Shown here in pieces: positions 48,232 to 60,123 of a DNA stretch of 64,000 bases (positions within the stretch are counted from its first letter, which is position 1; every line of letters starts with the position of its first letter). Source of the DNA: Nymphaea colorata. Lineage: Eukaryota > Streptophyta > Magnoliopsida > Nymphaeales > Nymphaeaceae. The notes beneath the pieces are model-generated. The model did not search any database. It saw nothing but the letters and a program-made list of their open reading frames with translations, and was not told the origin of the DNA. Location of the stretch: positions 6,835,682 through 6,899,681 of the forward strand of contig NC_045151.1 of NCBI RefSeq assembly GCF_008831285.2, read 5' to 3'. A program made the translations under genes and the position numbers.

Positions 48232-49374
48232 GGGAATGTTTAATGCATAGGAAAATTACTGTGCATCATAGGAAAGATACCTTGTATGGATTATCTGTGC
48301 ATCATCAAACACCAAAAAAATCCTCGCTTAGACTACTAGATTTGGTGAAATTCCACCCCTACATTTTTAACAATGATTTTTTTTTTCTGCCCACTAGGGC
48401 TTAGTCTAGATGCTCTCTCTCTCTCTCTGCCTCTTCTCTTCCTCAGCGTACCTTCTTCAGCAGCACCATCCGGATAACAACTCCAGCATTCACAAATCTC
48501 ACTCCCATTTTCCAAGTAACAACTCCAGCTCCTTCATGAATCTCTCTTATTCTGACCCTTTCTCTATCTCTCAGATGAATAGATAGATTTTGTTTGTGTG
48601 TTTCTCTTGGTTATCAAGGATCAAAATTTTGTGGTTTTTTTTTTGTTATCAATGGTATAAATTATATACATGTAGTTGCTTTTAAGGTATTTCTTGTGAG
48701 TCATGGTTGTTGGTTTTTTTTACTTCCGGGAAGCTTGTTTGCTCATTCTCATAAGAAACAGATTTCAAGAAGATGGTTGTTGGGTCCTCGTTCTGGAGCT
48801 CCTAAAAGATCAAAGTTTCTGAGCTCTCATTGTGTGAAATTTTCATGGTTGAGCATTCACTTGTGGATTTGAAACAAAAGGCATTTCGTTGCATGTCTGC
48901 ACCAATTTGTTGTTGTTCATGTTGCTCTCCTTCCAGGTATGCATCATCTTTTTTGTCTGGTGTAGTTGAAGCAGCCCAGGATGGACCCCATGTTCAAGGA
49001 GGCTCTTTCAACCAGTGGGGATATCAATCAAGAACCAATTCTTTCCTGAAAACAACATCTAGTTTGTTGATTTTACCAAAAACAAAATCAATCAACCTGG
49101 TTCATTGATTTTTTTTGTAAACAACAACATTGTCATTGGGATGTATGAGCAATGATAGCCCAAATATACCATGCGGCCATATAAGCAATGATCCATAAAT
49201 TTATCCACGGTTAACAAACTGTGAAGTTTTTTTTCTTAAGAAAAAAAAATGCAGGCCATCAAACATGGCCTGGATTTGTCAAAAATTAAATTATTCCAGC
49301 TAGACTTTTTTCCTACATTTTTTTTCCCTAGAAATTTTACCATGCAAAATACTTCCTCTCAATCAAACACAGCC
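48232..49374. mobile_element. Harbinger-like copy B, relative of element A
   Basis: The left end GGGAATGTTTAATGCATAGG and following TACTGTGCATCA align with the start of element A. The right end CAATCAAACACAGCC is followed by TAA (49375-49377), with a second internal end-like motif GGCCATCAAACATGGCC at about 49255. The interior from 48323 repeats copy C. The left TAA is not adjacent to the end, so the boundary there is worn. The frames at 48594-49108 match those of copy C and are probably non-coding. Confidence 0.65.
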
Positions 49375-49377
49375 TAA

Positions 49378-50394
49378 AGTCTAATATTGTCAATTTCCTT
49401 GTGCATGATATGGTAACCGTGTTCAATGAACAAAATTGAAGCTCTTCCTAAAATATTGATCTTCTTCACACCTTGACTTGTGTTCACCCAAGTTTGGCTT
49501 GGAATTATCGGCAATTGCCATAGTAGCGAATACAGTAGATGACAATATTGTTGTAGTGTCACTAACCTTCCAAGTTGCACATTGCTCTGACTTGCACAAA
49601 AGTTTTTGAGTGTATTGCTATGAACCTCTCAAAATCTACAGTGACACATTTAAGCATCGATAGAAGGTTTCCAATGTCACACTCTTTTTGCATGATGATC
49701 TACATATATACATAGCATACGTAAATAATGTCACTCAAGAGAATCACATGATCTACTTTCAGTGGCAATTTCTACGACTCAATAGTTTTCCCAATAAATG
49801 CTTTTAGTGACACTTGACCAGTGCCATTGAGAATTAATATTTTTGTTGCATCTCCCATTCCACAACTTCTTTCCATTTTTCCACCAATGTTATATGTCTC
49901 AATGCCTATATATGTTGGACTTAAAAAGGAGTATTAGAGATGTCAATAGTATTGTTTTACTTGATTTTGGCTAACTATGTCGATGTTTACTTAGTCTTGT
50001 TTGTGAAAGAAAAACAAGCACCATTCCATTGTTTGTTAGATTTTAACTTGGTATAAAACTTTGCATCCACAACTAATATCCAACTAGGTCCAGACCCATT
50101 TATCCCTAAATATGATTCCTCAAATACAAACTCTGCATAGGCCATGGCCAGAATCCATCCCAAAACTTATCCTCTGATTACATTTTGGCTGTGGGAATGT
50201 AGATCTTTTGAAGAGTGGAACTTGCGGGCAACAGATAGGTTACCTATTAGTTGGCAAAATGTTATTGTTTGATATGCTCTAGGCACAAAATTAAGCCTCG
50301 TACTATCCAAAATATTGTTGAAAATTTCATACTCTTAATAAAGTATTAAAGGTGCATGTATTGCAAGAGGCTGCAATCAATATTTCTGCAGATA
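49378..50394. other. AT-rich non-coding stretch
   Basis: No gene recognised. Repeated phrases such as AGTGACA and CAATGTCAC near 49640-49680 are too short to define a repeat. Confidence 0.35.
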
Positions 50395-50411
50395 AAGAAA
50401 TAAATAAATAA

Positions 50412-50495
<84 letters not shown>
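50395..50495. repeat. (AAAT)n(TA)n(GA)n compound microsatellite
   Basis: Five to six AAAT units, then TA to 50470, then GA to 50495. On the minus strand this directly follows the LINE 3' end, so the (CT)n part is probably the LINE tail and the rest grew from it. Frames over it are repeats, not genes. Confidence 0.95.
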
Positions 50496-51320
50496 CCAAT
50501 AAAATGGGAAGGCATAACAAAATTTGGGAAGAAGAAGTCTTATAGATGCAAGAACAAACCGCAAACAAAATGGAAGAAGGAAATATACAAGACAACTACA
50601 CAATAAAACATAATAAGAGGAGTTGAGAGAGTGGATAAAGGGAGCGGTAGATCACCCAGCAACAAACAGAAGATGGTGTCATAGCTGAATAGCAAAGTGG
50701 ACATCTCTCTGCACAAGGCGTGCCATAGAATCCAGCGATGAGAAGGTGTCCCTGAAGACCCTATTGTTGTGCTCCTTCCAAATGCACTACAAAGAAGATA
50801 TGAGCCACAACCTCCAAACACGACCCCAAGAAAAGGGTATGTGGGGGAAGGACAAAAGAGGAGAAGAAGGTGAATGGAGGGCGGGTCTGGAAGGCTACTA
50901 ACAAATAAATGTCATACAGAGGCAGGAACACATTAAAAAAAAGGGCATGAGGTAAAAAGGTGAACCCGAGACTCAGCCACAACGAGACAGATGAGACATT
51001 GGTTAGCTAAACTAATGCTAATGCACTATAAGTGGTCAAATGTATTGATGCGACTAGCAAGAAGAAGCCAGACAAAAATAATGGCTTGAGGAGAGGGGTC
51101 AGGAGACCAAAGGGACCGTTGTGGGAGCATCGCAGTGGAAGAACCAAAGGAAGCCAGGTAGCAAGAAGAAAAAGTAAAACCATGTGAAGGCGAAGGAGGC
51201 CAAGATGGGGGGCGAGCGATGGGAGGTCAACAAGGTAGAGGAAAAGCGGAAGGTAGAAAGCAGGCTGCACCAAAAGTACGAGGGAGAAGTGCGAGAGATG
51301 GAAATATTCCAATCACTAGG
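50496..51320 (-). mobile_element. 5'-truncated LINE copy, minus strand
   Basis: On the minus strand the translated pieces (HIFFVVHLEGAQQ, SGTPSHRWILWHALCREM, SYDTIFCLLLGDLPLP) match the 3' end of the plus-strand LINE at 57570-57900 (SGAPSHR, SYDTIFHFLLSD). It covers the zinc-finger-like C-terminal region of ORF2 and the 3' UTR, ending GGCTCTCTCTCTC like the other copy. 5' truncation is the usual result of incomplete target-primed reverse transcription. Confidence 0.82.
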
Positions 51321-52340
51321 GGATGACAGGTTATATTTGGAACAGATGAGAGAGAGAGAGAGAGAACATTGGAAGAGACGTATAATCTATTGCCCTTCCA
51401 ATGTATTGGACAAATGCCATCAAGGCTGTTGGACGCGTCTTTGTTGAAAGGCTCTGACGTCGTAGAAAAAATGCCCTCAAGGGGTCCCTGCATCCGAAGC
51501 CATTTCCTCCTTTTTTTTTACCTTACCTCTCTCTCTCTCTCTCCTCTCCCTCCCGCTCTCTCCCTTTCTCCTCCCTCACACCAATCTCCTTGCCCTTTGT
51601 CATCCTCATTAGTTGATGGAGAGCACCACCAGGGACGACCATCTTACCAACAAGAGACGACCGGCCTAGCTTTGAATGGTGATTCAATGACAGGGGCGAG
51701 CAAAAGAGATTCCTCCTTTCTATGGTTTGCATCCCTCTTTGCTTTTGGCCCTCCTATGGCCGACTTTTCTTTCCTTGCCCTCTTGTTCATTTGGTTCGCA
51801 TCGACAATCCCATGGCTGATGCCCTTGCACTTTGTGTATTTTGGTTTTCTTTTTTTCACTTTTTATCAATCATTATTTGCAGCCATGGTGGACATTACCA
51901 TTATCTACAAATTTTCCCACAAAAAATTGTCAGAATTGAGAAGGTTTAGATTCACATAATCCATTAGAACATCAAGGTACAGCTTGATTTGAAGACAAGG
52001 AGAATGAAACTAAAGTCATTGAGTTGAATTCCAAAAGATATCTTCAGTTTGACATCAAAATTTGGAACTGATGGACATGTGCAAGTAAATTTCAGTGATT
52101 ATTACAACTGAAACATTGCAACTATTCATCTCTCTCTCTACTCTCTCTCTCTGCTCTCTCTCTCTTTCTCTCTCTGGCCTTCTCTTCAACTTGCCTCTCG
52201 CAGCAGCTGCTGCCGCATTCCCTACCAACGACCAGCACAAGAAAAGAAGGTTTCTCACCTCTCTCGTTAGGAGAAAAAGAAGGAAGAAGGCAACACATGC
52301 TCTCTCTTCATTCAGCTCTCCAAGTGTCATTCAGTGAACC
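51321..52340. other. Pyrimidine-rich sequence between the two LINE copies
   Basis: Contains (CT)n-rich tracts at 51525-51560 and 52129-52178. It may include the 5' UTR of the plus-strand LINE. The 196-residue frame at 51369-51959 has no recognised motif and is biased by the tracts. AAATGCCATCAAGGC and ATGCCCTCAAGGGG near 51413 and 51470 are unexplained. Confidence 0.4.
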
Positions 52341-52379
52341 TTTCGGCCCTCACTCCACTAATGGCCGGATGATGGTATC

Positions 52380-55252
52380 TCTACCATCAGACGATGTTTT
52401 TGAAGATGACAGCGACCGATTTGCAACTTGCTCCACCAACTTCCTCACTCTTCCTGGGATTCTCATTTGACCATGGGGTTTCAAAGGTAGATGTTTCTCT
52501 AAGGCATTTTCTCAAACACCTTCTGTGCATCCTAGCATCATGTTGGAGAACCTGGTTCGCTACCACCATCAATAGGGTGGTGGTGAATCTGATATTGCTT
52601 GAATTGTGTAGTGAACATCTTCCCTTTTCACATCCTTTTTTTGGTTATGCTAGAGCCAAATGTTGCAGCTCTAGCTCCAAAGCGAGATGGTCGGTGTGTC
52701 CATTTGAGGGTTGGCTATATTGCAAGAACTTGCCCAAATCAGTTTTTTTGTTGACCCAATCATCTTGAGCAACTTTCCTGCACATTCCTGGTGAGCGAAC
52801 GATCGTTAAACAGTGAAGGAATGTTTGAGGAATCTATCTCCAAAGTTTTGTCCTGAAGAAGACGAAATCCAGCAATAATTCCTGCCAAACCAGCTTTTTC
52901 TAGTGATCTCGATAGTTCGGTCAGCAGTTTCCTGCTTAAGTGTCCTGCATCACCGGAATAACGTGTCCTGATGTGTGGCATCACTCGTAGGGCATGTTCT
53001 ACCAATTGTCCACCACTATAGCCTGTGGCATTTATTGTTTTGTCTTCAACAGCCTTGCAAACCACTGCTGTAGCCGCCACTACAACTTATGCTCCCCACA
53101 CCTACCTTTGGAGCCTATTATTAGTTGCCTGGTCCTCCTTCGGTGTTTTGCCCTCACGTTGTACTAAGTTGTGCCTCACCAGCTTGTGGGGCGGTGCTCA
53201 ACTTTAGTTTTGAGTGGGTTCGGATGCAACTGCCCTTAGTAGTGCGTGGACACACCCATGTACTTGGCATTGTTGCTTTTGGTTGGCCTTTTTGTTCTTA
53301 CACATGATCATGCAGACCCTCTAGAGGCTTCTCCTTCTTTACGGCGGTGCATCTTATCCCCGGTCATAGCCCTGGGAGGGTTTGGGGGGCCTCGGCAAGT
53401 TTGGTGCCATGGCCACCCTCCCTCCTCCTCTGCCATTGCATCCACCGCATAGCGCTTGGGTTGATGGTCCCCGTCTTTGTCATATTCGGCCAAGCAACCA
53501 CTTCCCCATAAATCGCTTGCTTCGTCGTGCTGTTGTCAGTTTTCTTTGCTCGTCTGAGGCGGCTCATCAAGCTTTGTCATTGTCATTCAACTGGCAGTAT
53601 ACCATATTCAATTGTGTTTTCACCAGCTCACTTTAGCCCCAGGACACTCGTGGCCTTCTCCAAGTCTTCCTCCCACCTGCACGCTGTGAGTTTCTCCTCT
53701 TGCAGATGGGTGACTATTCCTTGTAGCCGAGGCACCCCAAGGTAGTCTCTATTGGTCGGCCGGCCCCCTCAGTTTGGTGTGCCCCCTCTTCTCATCGTGC
53801 TTCTAGGCTTCACCACCTACTTCGATCTGTTGCTTCTATCCACATCAGATGGGGTCAATGGTGGTGTCAGAGGTGTACTACCTTGAACGGCCATCAGGCT
53901 GCCACGTGTTTGCGCTGCTGCTTTCCTGCTTGACAGAGTGATCAATGACTTAGCAGTCAGTGGCACGGCTTTGTGGTCTTTTCCTCCTTATGGATTCAGG
54001 TTCCTCTACCAGCTACCCCTCAGTAGCCTACTTCTCATGTAAGTCTATTTACTTTGGCTATATCTGACTTCCTTGGCCTGGGCCTACTTTTCCTAACAGA
54101 AAGGGGTATGCCTTTCTCGGCAGAGGTTCCTTAAGTGATTTGACCAAGTGGATGGCCAAACCAATTCTCCTTGCATGCCAAGCTCCTGCCATCACAGCTC
54201 CTGCCCTTGCTTCCCTCACTGCGGAAGCCGACCTTGCCTCCTCGGTGGTGCCCTGTCTACTCTCTGCTGCGCTCCCCTGAGGTACCTTACTTGCCCCTTC
54301 CTTTTTCTTCTTTGCGAGCTGGGGGTTCACATTGGACCGCCTTGGGATGCCCCAACTCGATGTTGCTTGCTGCTCTATCTGCTCTTGGTGACATCCGGTC
54401 TTTTGCGCCTTCACAGTCGGCTGCCCACCCATTGGATGATTCGCCACCCTATGCCCCGATGGACCAACCTTACTCGATCTCCCCCACTTATTTATCTTCC
54501 CATGTGCTTCTATCGACTGCGGGTCGCCCCCTTGAGGTCACTGTTGTTGCTCACTCTTCTTCTACTGCGACCACGGTTGCTTTCCCTTTGTCGATACATT
54601 ACCTCTTGTCAGTTCATCTCCCTTTGTTGCCTTTACCTTGCCCTTTACCCATGTTACGGGCCCCACTTTGCCCCCTCTACCAACTGGGACCTCCTCCTTT
54701 GCCCACCTGCTTCGATCTTCTTCCATTTTCCTTGATAGGATTATTGCCACCTACTTAGTCTCCTTGCATGCACTACGCCCTACACTCAATTGCAACTGTC
54801 CTTACACCCCCACTTGCTTGTTCCCCACCCCCTCCTCTTGCCTTGCCCTCCCCAACATCCCTTGCATTAACATTGTTTTCTCAGCTCTGGGTTCTAATTC
54901 TACGTCCACCCCTGCCTCCCTTCCATCTCTTGCTCGGTTGCCTGGTTCCACCACCATACCCTCTGTTTGTCCTCTCCCACCCAGTAGGTTGCCACCTATT
55001 TCTCCCTTGTTAGATGCTAAATTGGGCATTCCCCTTCCATATGTGCTTGCCTCTCTTAGGGTTTCACTTCCACAAAATCAACTCGACTTCTTGTATTCAT
55101 CTTTTGTTGCCATTGTTGTGTCGACCTCCAACTCTAGCTTTGTCAGGTTGTGGCAGGAAACACGAAGGATCGGGGCTTCCGCATTTTCCATCCTCCCTCC
55201 CTGTGCTACTAGGATGGCTAGGCAAACATCGCTTCACATGGTTTCCCTATGA
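52380..55252 (+). pseudogene. LINE ORF1 remnant
   Basis: A worn zinc knuckle near 52690-52736 reads RCVHLRVGYIARTC, where plant LINE ORF1 has a CX2CX4HX4C knuckle ending HIARTC; one spacing residue and the histidine are lost. A long proline-, leucine- and serine-rich region follows (54148-55252). The last frame (54638-55252, 204 residues) ends SLHMVSL with TGA at 55250-55252. The protein would bind LINE RNA. Frames in three registers overlap in the proline-rich part, so the true frame is only clear near its end. Confidence 0.6.
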
Positions 55253-55980
55253 GGGTTGCTTGCTAGAATGTGCATGGCCTTAATGCCCGTTATTGGCATA
55301 GATACCTCTCTTCTTGGGTCCATCAGCATGGGTCTTACTTGCTTATCATGTTGGAGACCAAGTTGTCTATGGTCTCTCATGTCTGCATTTGTACCTTATT
55401 GTGTTAATCGTCCTTTGGGTACCTTCCAGCTAATGGTCCTGCTAGCAGCATTCTGTTGGCACGGTCTCTGCTTCTTACAGGGGTTGTTGTGCATGTTGGT
55501 AAGTATTCTATCTTGACTATCCTCAATGGTCTCTGGCCCAATAGCTCGGTCTTAGTAACTACGGTTTGTGGCCCTTGCATTGGGGCCATGCGTGACTAGC
55601 TGTGGGCTGAGCTTCATCTTGCTCGTGAGCTTGCTTCTTCACCATGGCTTTTGGCAGCGGACTTCAATTGTCTACTTAGTCCTGCTAACTCATCCTCCCC
55701 TATCACTTTTGGTTCGTCTATGTCTGTCTTTCACTCATTTGTTGATGAGTTTGGCCTTTTCGACGTGCCTCTGAATAATGAGACATTTACTTGGTCCAAC
55801 AATAGGAATCCTCCCATTCTCCATAGGCTGGACCGTGTCTTCCTCTCACCTGAGTTGTTCTCCGTTTTTCCATCATCATCCTTAGTTATTGGACTAAGAC
55901 ACTTGTCTGATCATGCTCCGCTGCTCCTTTCACTTCTTCAGGGTAGGGTAAGAACCAAGCGCACCTAGTTCCGCTTTGAG
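55249..55980 (+). pseudogene. LINE ORF2 endonuclease domain
   Basis: ORF2 starts at ATG 55249, overlapping the ORF1 stop as ATGA. The opening MRVAC*NVHGLN has a stop where the family has Trp. Landmarks of an apurinic-type endonuclease follow: LETKLS, WLLAADFNCL (family GDFN), TFTWSNNR, LHRLDRVFLSPEL and LSDHAPLLL. The metal-binding acids and the SDH motif are kept; stops and frameshifts kill the frame. This enzyme nicks target DNA to prime insertion. Confidence 0.85.
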
Positions 55981-56519
55981 CTTTGGTGGCTCTGGAACGA
56001 GTCCTTTGTATCTGTCGTCCCTAGGTGGTGGGCTCGCACCATCAAAGGCAGTTGGGTGCTTTTAGGCTCTCACGTAAGCTGCATTGCATTAGGAGGGAGG
56101 TTATTGCCTAGAAATGCATTTTTTGGATCGACAAGTTTTCTAAGGTGATTACTTGGGATGAGAAAATCCTTTCTCTCCAGTCAACTGACAATTTATCTAT
56201 TTATCAGTCTTTCATTCTCTTATGTCTCCAGTGCATTGCTCAGGAGTGGCGGATTAGGGAGTCCATCCACTGGTAGCAACATTCAAGGTTGGGTTGGCTT
56301 TCGTATGGAGATCAAAACTTTAGGTTCTTCCACTTGGCTGCCTCTCAAAGGTGCCGTCAGACGTTACTCCACTCCATGGTTATTGGGCACAAGGTATTTC
56401 TTGGTGTTGACATTCTCCTAGCTTTGACTGTTCATTTTCGTGATTTCTACTCTAAGCTTCTTCGCTTTTGTACCCCATTGTCAGACATTCACCTCGCACC
56501 TTTTAGGAGGCTTATAGCA

Positions 56520-57310
56520 TTGATGTGCTCACCTTTTATAACAAATTGACTTTCAACTCTGCCTTTTTTAAGGAATTTAATCATGTCACCTGTGTCTTGG
56601 TACCTAAGCATCCTAATCCTATGGTCGTCAGTCACTTTTGCCCAGTCTTCATCTTAGGTGCACCCTACACGATTATCACTAAGTTACTTTTCAAGCGGCT
56701 TGCGTCTGTTATGCCTTCTATCATATACCCCTTCCAGGTTGCATTTATCAAAGGTCGACATTTGCATAAGCTTCCTTTGTCTTAACCAATGAGATTGTTC
56801 ACTCCCTCTATTATTTACGTCTTCCTTCATTCATCCTTAAGTTGGACATCTCTAAGACCTTTGATTCAGTTAGTTGAAAGTTTCTATTTGACCTCTTCAC
56901 CCACCTTGCTTTTGGTATGTCGTTTCGGCAGTAGATCATTTTGTTTGTCACTAGGGCCCAGCTTGTGGTCTCCTTCAATGGGATGTGTGGTGAATTCTTC
57001 TATCTCGGTCGTCAGGGTTGTCTGTTATCACCATTGCTTTTTAACTTAGTTGTCGAGTGCTTTTCTGTCTTATTTCATCACGCTACGGTCATTGGCTTCC
57101 TCACACCACATTCACTCCACCACTTACAAGCATTCTCCACCCTCCAGTATGCTGACGACTTTCTCCTATTTGACACTGCTTCTTGCCAACATATTGTGAA
57201 AACATTGCTCATCCTTCGAGTTTTGGAGTTCATCTCGGGTCTTTTTATTAATTGCTCCAAATGTTACATTTCTCTCATTCACGCGGATCCGACCACGATA
57301 GTTCTTGCAT
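56520..57310 (+). pseudogene. LINE ORF2 reverse transcriptase domain
   Basis: Visible motifs are VLVPKHPNPMVVSHFCPVF, PFQVAFIKGRHLH, KLDISKTFDSVS, RQGCLLSPLLFNLVVE and the active-site box LQYADDFLLF with YADD at 57148-57159. These are in the right order for an L1-type enzyme but in different frames. About 57380-57680 encodes the C-terminal zf-RVT-like region (FHPAAAEFQVHLFSSCPFF). Confidence 0.88.
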
Positions 57311-57920
57311 AAGCTTCCTTTGAGTATAGGGCTACTGGCCTGCCTATGGACTACTTAGGTCTATACGTACAACACATTGACATTAGTTTAACTAACCAGT
57401 GTCCCTTCCATCCCGCCGCTGCTGAGTTTCAGGTTCACCTTTTTTCTTCATGCCCTTTCTTCTATAGTGTTCTTATCTCTGTATGGTCTTCATTTGTTCA
57501 AAGCCTCTATACCTGCCCTCAATTTGCCTTCTTTCCCTCTATTATCCTTCCCCCCACTTACCATTTTCCTAGAGTCGTGTTTGAAAGTTGTGGCTTATAT
57601 ACTCTTGGTAGCACATTTGGGAGGAGCGCAATAACAGGGTATTCAGGGGCACCTTCTCATCGCTAGATTCTGTGGCACGCGATGTCCACTTTGGTATTCA
57701 GCTACGACACCATCTTTCATTTTCTGCTGAGTGATTGTATTGCTTCGTCTATCCACTCTCTCCCCACCCTCCTTATTTTGTTTTATTGTTGTTGTCTTGT
57801 ATATTTCATTCTTTTATTTTATTTTTACGGTTTATTCTTCTATCTTGGGGACTTTTTGTCCCCAAATTTTATTATACATTCCCAGTTTATCGGCTCTCTT
57901 TCTTTCTCTCTCTCACTCGT

Positions 57921-59000
57921 TTATGATGTCATGGAAGAGAGTGTTTGAACAAAAGTTGTATGCCATGGATTTGAGAGGCGGGCTACCAGATTGTATATAG
58001 GACCTGTGTGCGTCATAGAAGCTTGCAAAAAATGCCCTGCATTGTCACCAATGCCAATTTTCCTGTAACAAGGAACAACACATATTAAGCAGTAATCAGC
58101 AATATCTATATATGGTGCATTTATTCTGATAGAGAGACTAACCATTCATTCATTTGATTTATGAATGTTTGGCAGAGAACTCACCCTAGTGCTAAACCAT
58201 TGAATGTAGGTTCTAAACCGAAGAAGGATCCTTCTTTTGCTTGTGATCCAGGGGTAATGAAATCCATGTATCTCATAGTCTCAACAAACCTACAAAAGGA
58301 CAACGGGATTAGACGATCCATAGTTATTTGCTTGGATGTTTAGAGGGTCGCAAGTCAATCTACCCCATTAGAATCAGTTGAACAATAAATAGTGTTCGTG
58401 TGTTGGCGAAATCAAAATTTACTACTCCAGCTTCATACCAAACTGGTAAATCATCGACTCATGTTACACAGAGTAACTGCAAACCACAGGAAGATGTCTG
58501 TCGGCATAATGTAGGAAAATAATTTGGATACCGCATCAGAAAGGCTTTAAATTGTTGAGTAGTGGAGTAACTGCAAACCTTAGGAAGAAGTCAGTTGGCA
58601 TGATGTAGGAACAAGTTTTGGAAAAGGCTTCAAAATGGCTTAAAAGTTCTGAACTAGTAACTATCGCTCAAACAAGTTTTCCACCAGAGCTCCAATTGCA
58701 TTCTTGTTAAGCTCCAAACGTATCATAGTGGTTTGAACAATGGTTTATTCAATCTACAAACTTGCTCATAGATGTGCATTAATGATGACCATGTATGCTC
58801 AAGCATGTAGCTATTCTTGTCCGAAACACGTTAGACGTTGGCATGGAAGCAATATTCTCAAACGAGATAGGACCTGAATGAGTTGAAAAATGGAAAACAA
58901 TAATTGTCACAGTGGCAAATATAACTTGCTTTAGAAGTAGCTTAGAGGAATGGCCTCTTGACCATAGAAGCCCTAGCATAGGCGAGATGGACAACTTGCC
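57921..59000 (-). pseudogene. LHCA5: LHCA5-like photosystem I antenna pseudogene
   Basis: On the minus strand three exon-like blocks appear. The middle (58289-58185) has consensus splice sites and reads ETMRYMDFITPGSQAKEGSF then FGLEPTFNGL, close to the chlorophyll-binding protein Lhca5. The last (58062-57921) reads LQASMTHTGPIYNLVARLSN then PWHTTFVQTLSSMTS and TAA, the family C terminus; before it KLALVTMQG lies in another frame. The first (about 59000-58874) has worn SPMLGLL and FATVTIIVFHF pieces. The exon with YPGG and the third-helix chlorophyll ligands is missing between the last two, so the copy is dead. Retained introns show it is not a processed copy. Confidence 0.75.
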
Positions 59001-59059
59001 TGGAGGGTTAAATTTCATATAAAATTTTTTGGAACCTAACAACTTCTGATGGATCATTC

Positions 59060-59716
59060 ACAGGAATTACGAATTAGGTGTCTGCTTGATTCTTCAAGAA
59101 ATGAAAAAGAAAATGTTATAACAACAGAAAGACAAGAAGATTATGTAACAACAGTAAGACAATGAAATTATCTCTTAAATGCAAGTGCTGAAAAAGTAAA
59201 CATTCTCATGGACATTTTATGTTCACCTGAATATCCGATGCAAGCTGGTTGGGGGTTTCCCGTGATTTTTGTTGCCAAAAAATTGTAGTTACCAAAAAAC
59301 TATACAAAAAAATAAAGATAGAATGTTATCAAAGGTTGAGTTCATTATAAAATCAAGCTTCAGCAGGTCGATCCCATCCTCTTAACAAAATTTAGGGGAA
59401 CCTAAAAACAAAGAAGCTTTAAGACAAAACAATCAGCATTCCTTTGCTGCAAAATCACCCTCTCTCTGATTGGACAAAGAGCATTCACACCAAAACCTTG
59501 ACAATTAAGCCGTTGAGCTTCTCTTCTGATGACTTCCCTCCATGTAGTAGGGTCTGCAATCAGTTCTCCCATTTCTTCTGTAACTTTAGCAGGATTAGGT
59601 CATATTTGATTCGAATTGTTGAGCGATTCAAGCATAGGTTGAAATTATATATTAATAAAAATAATATATGCCACCGGATCTGATTATAATCTCATTCAAC
59701 TTCTCATAACTAAAGG
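59060..59716. other. Upstream flank of the LHCA5 remnant
   Basis: Earlier LHCA5 exons were looked for and not found. No other feature was recognised. Confidence 0.35.
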
Positions 59717-60088
59717 CAGGGATGCCAATGAATCCGATATATATTTTATTATATCCATTTTCTCATATATCTATATATTTGGATTCCAATTTTTTTTATG
59801 AAGACCAAGTCTTATATCATATCCAAATCCATAATCTGAATCTGATTTTTAAAGTAAATACATACCATATTATGGACCTTGATGATAGGATATTTATTTA
59901 AAAGTATATCCATTCCGAATTTAAATCCCAATCTGATCAAATATTTACTTAAATCTGAATCAGAATGAATGTCATTCGGTATATCATGATCTGATTCTTA
60001 ATCGGATGTCAAAATTCTGTTCATATTCTATTTTTTCTATGTAGTTTGATCTGATATTCGATTTAAATAGGATTTATTGACATCCCTA
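59717..60088. mobile_element. hAT-like MITE, 372 bases
   Basis: The left end is CAGGGATGCCAATGAATCC. The reverse complement of the right end is TAGGGATGTCAATAAATCC, matching at 16 of 19. The 8-base target duplication is ACTAAAGG / ACCAAAGG (7 of 8). The interior is AT-rich with ATATCC and GGATAT motifs that pair across the element. Confidence 0.85.
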
Positions 60089-60123
60089 ACCAAAGGCTCA
60101 CAAGTAATCTAGCTAAGAAAAAC

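Larger units (their letters stand above)
52340..57918 (+). mobile_element. Near full-length L1-like LINE, decayed
   Basis: The order is ORF1 with a worn zinc knuckle, proline-rich linker, endonuclease, reverse transcriptase, C-terminal zinc-finger region and a 3' end in a CT-rich tract. Stops and frameshifts occur throughout. The 3' end matches the minus-strand copy at 50496. It stops within two or three bases of the LHCA5 pseudogene stop codon. The 5' end is not certain. Confidence 0.82.

Noticed and set aside
51369-51959. 196-residue plus-strand frame
   Set aside because: Composition follows CT-rich tracts, with no recognised domain. It may be LINE 5' UTR.
52760-53080. 106-residue minus-strand frame starting MAATAVVCKAVEDK
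   Set aside because: It lies inside the LINE ORF1 region on the opposite strand, has no recognised motif and no splice or promoter context.
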